Source: Litoditis marina (taxonomy: Eukaryota; Nematoda; Chromadorea; Rhabditida; Rhabditidae). From it: 64,000 nt of DNA. The notes under the pieces are model-generated. The model had not been told where the DNA came from and did no database searches. It saw only the letters and a program-made list of their open reading frames with translations. Shown in pieces: positions 48,714 to 58,603 of the stretch. Positions within the stretch are counted from its first letter, which is position 1; each line of letters opens with the position of its first letter. The stretch spans positions 39,837,336-39,901,335 of the forward strand of contig OZ038433.1 in the NCBI GenBank assembly GCA_964036275.1, given 5' to 3'. The translations under genes were made by a program, and so were the position numbers.

Positions 48714-51008
48714 AAAGATCGGTTGTGAATCACCACCATGTGTAACATTGTGATGTGACAAAAATGTCGACATTCCAACTTCATACCGTAAAGGTCGTAG
48801 AGCACGTTGAAAATGACTATTACACTTCTGAACTCCTGCGGCTTTTGAACATTCGGTGGAGGGAATGTCTGGTGTCCAGTTCTGGACACTAGTACTTGTA
48901 TCGCCCACGATTCGGAGAATTGTGTTACAAACTTTGAGGGGAAATCAGACAAGCACACTTTCTAAACCGCATCAAATGTTCAGACCGAACAATGTTACAT
49001 AAACATTTGATATGTATTGCTTATTTTGATTTATCTACTAACGCGTGGTCGAATGGTAAGCGTTCAGATCCGTGCTCGCTGTGATATTTTCATCTTGAAC
49101 AAATGAATATACTAGAAGTCCATTGAATAGTCACGTAAACATAGCATTCTAATGAGGCAGCGTGCACTTTGTCATTGCACGTTTCTCAGTTCTGCTGTGT
49201 TTACATGGTTCACGTGACTGTGCAACCGACTAATAGATCGTTTTGTTAATCCGAGTCTGAATCATTTTACCAGCCCATTGTTCGAAATCACTTCGTACGC
49301 GTCATCCAATAGAATGAAACACAATTAAAGTTTCTAGCGCATGACAAAGAAATAGTTAATCGTAATCAATTATGTCCTGGGACGGTATGACTAAAATGTC
49401 GATCAGATTCTTCGTCACGTTTCGTTTAGAACAAAATTTATAGATAAATAAACTTCAAAAATACATAATGAAACAAGAAAATCGAATTCAGCAACCAATG
49501 CATTTTACGATACCGAGATATACAACACAGTTTTGTAGTTCATTTTATTCTCGACTCTTTGTATTATTACAAAAAGACTATCGTTTAGAATTTCAGTGCA
49601 AAAAGAAGGAGAAACGACGATTATTTTTTGATGTAGTCGGCCGAATCCTGAAATAATGTAGTTTTCAAAACGTTTGGATACAACATTCAATGGTTTTTAA
49701 ATGGTTTTCCGGTGCATTCCACGATTTCCCATTTCTGTCGTGTATCGTGTATGCAGAGCTGAAAATCTAGAATTCTAAATTTTACAACTGCCACAAACTG
49801 GAAACTCTGAAATTCAACATTTGTAACTTTTACCTATTCTATGGTTGTTTCTGGAATCATGGCATAAGCTCACCCTCTCCTATTCTCCCTCGCTACCTCG
49901 AACTTCGGCCAAAAGATGGGCAACCTCTTTATCGATTGATTGCAACGTTTTCACTCGCGATTTCAGAGAATAACAACTGAAATCAACGAGCAAGATTAAC
50001 TGCTTAATCTACAACGCCTTCACTCCAACATGAACTCGCACAGTATGATTTCAAAACTTCAGTGCGTTTTCAGTGTTATACTGTTAGTCAACTGCATAGT
50101 CACGTGAAACATGTTCAATACAGCAGAACTCTAATTGGAGTGCTAACTGTGTGTGACTGTTCATTATACTACTAGTAAAATTTATTTCGTGAACTTGATT
50201 GGTTTCCGATAGCCGTGTTGCAGAACGAACTAGAATATTGTTTTTAACTATTTTACATGTCCTGTCCTCTATTAAACACTCGGCATTGCGGTGTGAATTA
50301 ACTGATGTCCTTCGAATAATAAAATTATCGTCCTCAATCCATTATTATTGATTTCTCGTCCTTCGAATAAAATTATTATTATTATTATTGTTGTTGTTTT
50401 TGTTGTTGTTGTTTTTTTTTTAACCTTACACGAGGTGTCGCCACGGTCAATAAACCATCAGACCACCTCGCGTTCGGTTCGCACCAGAAACGGTATTGGT
50501 TGCTTGTTTACTGTGTGTACTGTATGAGTTCACTACCTGCCAGTTCTCATTTCAATTTCTTCCATCAATTGAATGGCTTTCTTTAGAGACTGGTCCGTTC
50601 GTGCAAGGTACACCTGCAAATTTATGGTTCTCATGAACAAAGAAACTAGGAAACTGAGTCCTGAGTTGGTGGAATTGCGATATTATAAGTCTAACAAACA
50701 CTAAAAGTCACTACTAAGTACTTGGTTTTCCCTCTTTGTACAGGTTGTTCACCTATAAACCAATTTACCAACCAATCACCAAACTGTACCACGAGTATTT
50801 GGGTCTCAAACTACAAGGTTAGCAGACAGTAGCCATTCCGGGTATACACAAATTGCTCAATCTTTGCATACAGTTTTTATAGCAGTTTTCATAGGTACAA
50901 AACTGGATTCGCTATCCAGTTGTAAACGTTGCAGGTGAATCTACCAAAAATCTTACCGTGTTAGTTTGGAACACAGAGTAAGCTCTACAAAAACATCAAA
51001 CGAAATCA

Positions 51009-51126
51009 TTAAAGCAGGACGATTATGTGGACCAATCCCGTGTCAACGGTCCTTTAAACTGCAATTGAAAAATGTATTGCAGTTTAAAGGACTGAGGCGT
51101 TGGACCACATAATCGTCCTTCTTTAA
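51009..51126. repeat. 118-bp hairpin element
   Basis: The left arm TTAAAGCAGGACGATTATGT and the inverted right arm TTAAAGAAGGACGATTATGT pair almost throughout. Each arm reaches GTCCTTTAAACTGCAAT at the centre, with a short loop. No coding content. Confidence 0.85.
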
Positions 51127-52082
51127 CGGCAGATTTTACCGGCTAAATGGACTCCGTTAAACTAACCTCCAACTCTCCGACTCCATACAGTTCTCTTGCC
51201 ATCCTGCCGCACTTGGACCAAGTTGAAATAAAATGAAGGCAGAAAAGTTCGTGGCAGAAACACGTGGATACCTCCACGTGAACAGGAAAACTTCTCGGTT
51301 GTAGACCAGAAAATGAGTGCACGGCCACCTGGAGAATTGAGTACTAGGCCCTAAAAGGGGAATTTCGAGTGATCCAGTAAGAGAAAAAGGTCCGCAAATG
51401 TGATATCTACCATGCTTTTTCATTGTCGCTGATTTCAGATGTAACTGTTTTGCACTACTCTACACTTTATTTTATTTTTCACTCCATTTTTGCGACGAAA
51501 AATGAACTCTACGCGGCCCTAGTACGCCCTAATAGGGTGATTTCGGCTAACCAATCACGGCCCGTCACTTTTCATCTATGTATCCCCTATCAATATGTTT
51601 CCATCCCCTCATTGCTTTGTTCCAGACAAGGTGAAGTGTGTCGTTCACTTGCTAACTAATTTCATCCATGCGTAATTGTATCTCCATTTCCGCGAGACAT
51701 GTTTGATGTCGAATACAAAATGAAATCAAATGTCAATAGACTCTTCAAGCGTTCACTAAAACATTAAACAAAAACTTTTTTCTCTCTTTGTCTGAGTAAC
51801 TGGGGCGAAACTTCGTACAATAAATCATCTATAGAGCAACATTATGGAATATGGTTATTTGGGGAAAGTGATAAATTTCCTGAAAAATTAGAGGTAATTG
51901 AATTATTCCTGCCATACGTGAAGACACTTTGGTATGTTACGATGAACGTTGACGAATTCATATCACACTTCGGACGGCCCTATGTATTCGACTAACGTAC
52001 AGGAATATATGTTCGCAAGCAGTTCTCTTTCTCTCTCCCTTTGAGAAGTTTCTCGCATGTCACTGGATCAATGCCATCAGAG

Positions 52083-52613
52083 AATTCATGAAAAAGTGGG
52101 GGCCCAACGAATGTAAGATTTGTCTTCTGCTGTGCGCCCCTTAGACAACTACTCTCAAATGGAACAGCTACTGCTACAAAAATCGAAAAATACTAATATA
52201 CTCAAGTATACTGTTCATTACAAACATACAAAAGTCGTAAAATATTTTCTCAAACCTGTAAACTAGAATCTACAAGTCACAGCTGCGAAAGAGAGAACAA
52301 CTTTTGAATAATATGACAAACGTTATAGCACCTAGAATTGAAGTAATGACAAAAAATGCCAACCATTGTGTACAAAACCAGGAACTCTATAATTGAGTAG
52401 GTTGAGTTAACATCTGTGATTTGTAGATTCTAGTTTACAGGTTTGAGAAAATATTTTACGTTTTTTGTATGTTTGTAATGAACAGTTATACTTGAGTATA
52501 TTAGTATTTTTCGATTTTTGTAGCAGTAGCTGTTCCATTTGAGAGTAGTTGTCTAAGCGGCGCACAGCAGAAGACAAATCTTACATTCGTTGGGCCCCCA
52601 CTTTTTCATGAAT
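52083..52613. mobile_element. Long-TIR element, about 530 bp
   Basis: Arms of roughly 200 bp mirror each other: the left has ATTCATGAAAAAGTGGGGGC, then AGATTTGTCTTCTGCTGTGC, to CTGTAAACTAGAATCTACAA. The right arm is the inverse, with few mismatches. The centre of about 130 bp is unique. No open frame of note. Type of foldback transposon unknown. Confidence 0.85.
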
Positions 52614-52724
52614 TTTTCTCTTTTTGTATACATGCCGTAGGTATGTGGTTTGATCTGTACGGTGCAGATAAAATTGTTTTCTTGATGAACCACTTGTCAA
52701 GTATTACCATCATTCGGAAAAAAA

Positions 52725-53055
52725 ATATGACGTCAACATTGCAGTTCTAGAAACTTACTTCATCTGCCCTTCAGAATCGCAGAATACGTCATGTTTGAAT
52801 GAAGTTTTATCGTTAATATACCACTTTAAGATATTTTCAGCATTTGAAAATATATGTGACGTCAACTTTGCACTTTTCAAAAATGACGTCATCTGGTCTC
52901 CAGAATCCCAGAATACGTCACTCTTAGATTGAGTTTCACCGTTAATTGACAGTTTCTAAGATATTACCATCATTTGAAAATATATGTGACGTCAACTTTG
53001 CATTTTTCAAAAATGACGTCATCCGAGCTCCAGAATCCTCGATGACGTCATCAGT
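52725..53055. repeat. TGACGTCA-rich tandem repeat, about 2.5 copies of 125-133 bp
   Basis: ATGTGACGTCAACTTTGCA-type marks occur near 52727, 52852 and 52985. Each is followed by TCATCTG/TCATCCG and CCAGAATC blocks and a GAATACGTCA. Several units contain the perfect palindrome TGACGTCA. A related single copy is near 41352-41395 in intron 1 of gene G. Confidence 0.72.
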
Positions 53056-53389
53056 AGAAGACTTACATCTAAACCGATGTCAGTTCATGTCGTGGTATCA
53101 TACTTCAAATTTTACTTGAATTGGTTAGGACTGAGCTGAGTTATAACGCAATTTGATTTACCCCGACAGAGAGGGCGAGAGAGTGCACGAAATGAAGAGA
53201 CGCAGAGATATTTTCAAAGACCTATAACTTGATGAAAAAAAAAAATTTTCGAAAAAAAGTTTGCGCCCCCAAGGTTTGAGTGGGATATCTATCGTGTCCC
53301 AAATTTTCAGTCAAATCGGTTCACACATAAAAATTTCCCAGGAGTGCGCACCTACACAGACACACGACGGAAGTTGGCGCTCTTGTTGA

Positions 53390-53605
53390 AGCGAAAACGT
53401 CATAACTTGGCTCAAACTTGACCGATTTCGTTCAAATTTCGAACATAGCTTGTAAATGTGCCATAGAAAATCAGCAAATCATAAAAAGTTCTGATTTGCA
53501 CAATTGGACCTTTTTGAGAGTGAACTAAAAAAATGAAAGCGCGCATTAGCCGGACCAAAGACAAATCTCGCACAGCGCTTCGCGCTGCGCGCGATTTGAT
53601 AATCC
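53390..53605. repeat. Family 4-like tail
   Basis: Ends with CGCACAGCGCTTCGCGCTGC and GCGCGATTTGAT, like copies at 16540-16575 and 35565-35596; the head is not GC-rich here. Confidence 0.5.
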
Positions 53606-55044
53606 ACCATGATGTTTTCTGTGAAGCCCAAGATCAACTCAGAAGAAGCTGCTACTACAAAGATCTGTGACATGTATGATGATCACCGCCTCGTAACGAT
53701 GCGACGTGAATGAATAAATATGTAAATAGTGAATGAATAAATATGTAAATAAGCGCTGCGGTATCTTTATGGCTACCCGCATGAGCTGGTATAGTTCTGT
53801 TCATGTTTTTTAAAACACAAAAGTTGTTCTGAGCGGTAGTTAACCTTCCTTACAGTACGTGGGTGAAAACTCTTTCATAAAACCCATTATTTGCATGGAA
53901 TATATCAATTCGAAGTTCCATTAGCACGCTGCCAAAGTGTCAGTTATAATGGTGAGAACTATAACAAAGCTCACCAATTCAAACTGGTTACATCGTAACC
54001 GCGTCTACGCACATCCTTCTACGGTTATTAATATTAACTGTGTGTCATTATGTGATTCGCTCAATAATGCATGACGTACATGTATGACGTGAATGCGGTA
54101 CATGACGGAAATAGCTGCCGTAAAGAGATTATTATCTTTAATAAGTTGTTTTCCGACTATGTCCGCTCCGCACACTCTTTGCCGTAATAACATTAGGAAA
54201 TAATGACATTGAATACAAAACAATTTCACTTTATACAGTCTTCTCGTCTCCCCATTCTCTTATTTTTATTGAAAAACTCTTAGTTTAAATATTTTCAATA
54301 GGTTGCTTTTTACACAACTCATCATTGCAAACGAGAATGAGCGGGGATTTTCCAGATGTTTGGGTTATTTATCTTTCCCGATTTTCGAAGTGAAACAAAA
54401 TAGATACATAAGTGATACATGACTTTAGGGTTTATGTTCTTCAATCGGTTTGAGTTTCCGTACTATTTCCGACTCACGGCACCCTCAGAGAAGAGCCGAA
54501 GAGAGTCTGATAGTTGCGCGATACAAAATGCGTGATCATATTCTGAAGCTGTTTCGCATGACTCATAATGCCGTACACGTTTTCTAAACTTAGTCCAGAG
54601 AGCGTGTAGTATCAATTTCCTTTGAAAATTTCCTTCCGGATTCTTTAACTTCCGCGTCTAGCATGACTGTATATTTAGTAGTAATGTACTGTCACTTCCG
54701 ACTTTCAGAGCCAGCACACAACTCGTTCTCGGACTGTACCCCCTTTCTGACAGTTTCGTAGCTGTAACTACCAAACATAGAACAGCTTCAATGCAATAAT
54801 ATACTCTTGGTTATCAACAACTAGTTCATTTCTTTAACACACTATCTTGCACCAGTGGAAATTTTGTGTTTGGGGATTGTCAGAAATGGAGAAAATTTCA
54901 ACAGTAGCCGTGAGAAGACTTTTACTGTTTTCCACTCTTGAACCATATAAAATTTTTGTTCGCGAAAAACCGAACGTAATAAAGACAGTAATAACAATAT
55001 CTATCTTTACGCCAACTGTTTCAGCTCTGAATTCTTTTCAGGTC

Positions 55045-57926
55045 ATGTTTTGTCTGAAGGATGGAACCCTGCCTCAGCCTCCACCCCTTGTACCAGTAGA
55101 TCAAATTATCATCATGCTATTCTGTTGGATATCAATTGTCCTCTACGCAGTACTTATAATCATTATTATTTACAAAAAAGACATAATTTTCCGGGAACCG
55201 TTTTTTGCTGTCGTAAGGTACAACGTGAGTTGAATTTGACTTTGCGTTTTTCGAGTTTTGAGCCGAATCAATGATCTGGCATTATAGCCTATTGATTTCA
55301 GGTTTATTTTATATGTTTTTGAGTTCGAATAAATAATGTATGTTGAGGCGATTGCTGATTTCGTCACATTTTTCCACTTCGAGCTTATGAGAGCCCGTAA
55401 ATACCGGTACTTGGGCCTATTCAACCCCGAAATGCCCCAACTCTACATTGACTTGTCCCATTTCTTCACGAGGTTTCTGCCAATACTCGTCTATCTCGGA
55501 TATGTCATGTTCGCACTCAACCGATTCACCGCTTTCTGTCTGCCACTTCGTCATAAAAAGGTGAGCAAAATATGAAAAACCGGGCAAATTTCTTCCCGAA
55601 CCGACTCTTCCCGAACCAAAATCGAACCTATTCTTCCCGAACCAGTTGGTTCGGTCAAAAAACCGAACCACTTGGTTGCAAACCGACAGGAAACCTAACC
55701 AAACCCTAACAAACGTTACGTAGCCGACCAAATTCAGCATTTATCAGTGGAATTGGCTCGGTTCCATCTTTGTCAGTCTTAATTTGATTCGGTTTTGAAC
55801 GAATCACCTGGTTCGGGAAGAATCGGTTCGATTTTGGTTCGGGAAGAGTCGGTTCGGGAAGAAGCTCACCGAAAAGGCACCGTGGTGCTTCAAGCGACTC
55901 TCAAGCGTAAAACGCGTACTCATAATACCTCGAAGCTAGAGTACATCTTGAGATATTTGAGGAAACTGTCACCATTCGTTACGCACTAAACGGCGAAAGC
56001 ATACTGAAAAGGTCGTAGTGTGCAGTTGGAAATGTGCGACTTCATTGATGTATGTCGTATGTGATAGGACCAGGCACGATATATACTTTCAACTAGCTCC
56101 GTGAGATGATGTGATGATGGTAAAAATGCCTATCTCGTGAATCACGCGATTGGGGAAAAGAGTTCAGGAACTATATCGCACTTTCCAAAATAGTTCCTAT
56201 AAAAACTAGCTGGTTTCGGAAACATATTTCCTATAAAAACTAGCTGGTTTCTGGAAGGTTTCGGGATCGTCTGAAAACGGTATGATTTATGAAACAAACC
56301 TGTTTTTCTTCAGATTTGGAGCAAAAATATGATTAGAGGTGGTACGATATTATGTTGGATATTGGCTTTCTCGCAGTCTTTGCCATGCTTTGTCTTCACT
56401 GAAACGCATATTGAATTCTGCCTGCTTCCTAGTGGAATTCTGCTACTGGTACCGGGAATATTTTACAGGGTAGGTGGTATTTATCTCAGGGTCAATGAAG
56501 AGAAACAGTCTGAATCTAAAACACAATTTCGTGTAAACGATTCGAGTGAAATTCTGCCCTACAATGAACCCACAACAACAGAAAACACAATCACCGTCGA
56601 AATCTGCTCTGTTCTGGTTCTCTATTACAAAGAATGTGCTCCAAAATATTAATTGGAAGTTTGCAAAAGTAGTTACTGGATGTGGATTAGGGTTGTTAAA
56701 GCCGAACTCAAATTTTCGAGTTCGATTCGAAACTCGAAAAACTCGAAATTTCCCAAATTCAAATAACTCGAAACTCGAAAAACTCGGTTTTTCTCAAAAC
56801 TCGAGAAACTCGAAATGTTTGAAACTCGAAAAGTTTTCCGACTCTTCTTTCAGTGCGGCAGTTACATTGGCATTGGGATCACCGTTTGTGTAGTCACTTC
56901 CTGTCTTGCATTGTACACACTCGCGGTGTGTCGTGCCAGGAAAATCAACTACGTTCAGAGTGATGTGAGTGCCACCTATGTTTCCTCTTGCTCAATGTGA
57001 TAACCAAATTGCACCGGGATAATATGTTTCTGCGCCCATTCCCACCATTTTTGTAGCGGGCTGGCCCGATATTTGACGTGTTCTTATTGAAGAAGACCGC
57101 AGGGACGTTGGACAATAAAGTAGTACTGCATGAGAAATGAACTTTGGAGAAAATATTTTCTTTCATACCATTGACAAAACGTGCGAGCAGGGTGTTACGT
57201 ACGTAATGGATAGATGACCGCTCTTCTCCAGTTTTGCGGTGCACTGCACGAAGTGAAGTGCCTGAAAGTTTTCGCGCTTAATAACAGTTACAGTACTAAT
57301 TTCTCAGCTACTTTTCAACCGTGTACTGTAGAAGTGTGAGCTAAGGGTGTGAAACGGAAAATGATCCCATCGTGTGAAAACGAACTTTACGTATTTTCCA
57401 AGTTTCCGTTTCAGACGTCACAAAGGTTGGAGAGAAAGTTGCTGCTGTGCGCCATACTTACTTTCATTCCTCTTGTACTGGACTGTTTTCGTAAGATATT
57501 ACAATTATATGGGAGCATCACCCAGAACAGGACTATACTCGTCGGCACTGCGCATGCGTGAGTTCCGTTTTCAATTGTGCTTGTTTTGCGATTTGCTAGT
57601 TCTCGAGATATTTTACAACTCAATACTTCAAGTTGTTACCCACTATTGGAAACTCCCCGATTATACGAATAAAGCACTGATTTTACAAGTTAAACGTGAT
57701 TCATTATCATTCATCGTAGAGCCAATAATAGGATATTTTTATCCTAAATATATGCATTTTCGAACTTTTCAGGTTCTTTCTGATCGAAGTGATGACCAGC
57801 GCTCAGTTTTGGACCATTATCTTAGTTTCTAGGCGGATTCGACGTTTGGTGTTCAACACTATTGTCATCAATATTACGGGGGCTAGCAGCAGCGCACAAG
57901 TCTTTCCGTTAAATAACGTTACATAA
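55045..57926 (+). CDS. Divergent Srg-superfamily chemoreceptor, gene I (318 aa)
   Basis: Six exons: 55045-55224, 55348-55560, 56314-56469, 56854-56964, 57415-57557, 57773-57926. They join in phase to 318 residues. The start ATG lies three bases behind TTTTCAG, as in gene G; an upstream in-frame extension exists but would cross this acceptor. The protein begins MFCLKDGTL, a proline stretch and VPVDQIIIM. Exon 2 is AIADFVTFFHFELMRARKYR, ending NRFTAFCLPLRHKK. Exon 3 has FCLLPSGILLL. Exon 5 is QRLERKLLLCAILTFIPLVL and exon 6 AQFWTIILVSRRIRRLV. The exon 2 acceptor is weak (TGTTGAG); a better TTTCAG at 55303 would bring an in-frame stop. Intron 2 hosts a TIR palindrome, and a truncated hAT-type piece abuts exon 4. 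Last gene of the array, facing rbm-39. Confidence 0.8.
55588..55864. repeat. TIR element with TTCCCGAACC arms
   Basis: The left arm TTCTTCCCGAACCGACTCTT, then CCCGAACCAAAATCGAACC, is matched by the inverted right arm over about 55 bp with one or two mismatches. CGAACC units are also repeated directly. In intron 2 of gene I. Confidence 0.82.
56688..56850. repeat. Truncated hAT-type CGAAACTCG element next to exon 4 of gene I
   Basis: The left end TAGGGTTGTTAAA and the CTCGAAAAACTCGAAA core match 9826-9984, but the right terminus is missing. The repeat passes straight into TTCTTTCAG, the acceptor of exon 4, so the element may supply part of the present intron end. Confidence 0.75.
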
Positions 57927-58603
57927 CTGAACAACAGAAACTATTACTAAAGTTTTAAACGATTATTGTACTACATTATGGAGAAAGAATTTCCACTCTC
58001 TCATCCATTTCCTTCCTGAAGTAATCCCGAAACATCGGTGGAAAAGAAGTAAATGTAACTTTTCATATCGTCCAAGAGTATGGGTTTGGGTTGGGACGGC
58101 TTGGTGATCGAGTTCAAAATTTCCATTTTCAGGAAATTTCGAGTTTCTTGTGAGACTTTAACAAACCCTGCGCGTTCACACCAATCAACTTTTCACGTGA
58201 ACTCAAAAGACCACGTCAATTGACAGAATATTATACAAGACCTACAGAACATGCACTTCTTTCTCAAATTTTCCTTTACAGTTACAGAAGAGTTATTTTA
58301 TTCATAAACTTCCCTTTTCTGGTAAATAACTTCAATGATTCATATAAAAATGATTCATTCAAGTGCGAATTAACAAATCGAGGAGACCACATTGGAACAA
58401 ATCAACTGACAATTAACATGATTAATAGTATGTATGATAAATAAACATCTATCGTAACCACAAATCAACTTTACCATACACTGAACAGCAACATGTCGCA
58501 TTGAAGGACTGACACAAACCGGAAAATATATCTAAATGAAAACAAATATTGTTCACAGCCAGTATGGTAGCTATAAATAAAGATGGGAATAATATTATCT
58601 TAT
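57927..58603. other. Convergent intergenic region I / rbm-39
   Basis: No gene is seen. It ends with an AT-rich stretch that must hold the 3' UTR of rbm-39. TTTATT at 58297 is one possible minus-strand AATAAA but is distant from the stop. Confidence 0.5.

Larger units (their letters stand above)
45534..49002 (+). pseudogene. Chemoreceptor gene H, several inactivating lesions
   Basis: Recognisable pieces: start of exon 1 (45534-45551, MFCPVN), exon 2 (45616-45828), exon 3 (46876-47031), exon 4 (47423-47533), exon 5 (48065-48209) and most of exon 6 (about 48853-49002). Lesions visible by comparison with paralogues: TM1 and intron 1 are deleted, so exon 1 runs into the exon 2 acceptor after 64 nt; the exon 3 acceptor is AA instead of AG (TTCAAATG); exon 5 is 145 nt instead of 146 because of a one-base loss in a T run near 48113-48118; the exon 6 acceptor with its first bases is gone (TTTGAACATTCGGTGGAG). 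Otherwise the reading frames are clean, so loss is recent. Intron 2 hosts a hAT-type repeat and intron 5 carries an upstream-type cassette and a (GA)n run. Confidence 0.88.
49003..55044. other. 6-kb gene-free, repeat-rich stretch between H and I
   Basis: The largest gene-free stretch of the window. It has a hairpin element (51009-51126), a long-TIR element (52083-52613), a TGACGTCA-rich tandem repeat (52725-53055) and a family 4-like tail (53390-53605). An AT-rich TTATTATTATTG run lies near 50360-50410. Blocks at 49095-49230 and 50090-50190 resemble repeats near 3860, 14330 and 21010 (CACGTGAAACATG and CATTAGAATGCTAACTTCACG types). No coding frame is convincing. Confidence 0.6.

Noticed and set aside
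51157..51423. Minus-strand frames whose sequence (GTGCGGCAGGATGGCAAGAG on the minus strand) recalls the start of receptor exon 5
   Set aside because: The likeness covers about 25 bases only, the continuation does not code for TM6, and no other exon is near. It may be chance or a very old relic.
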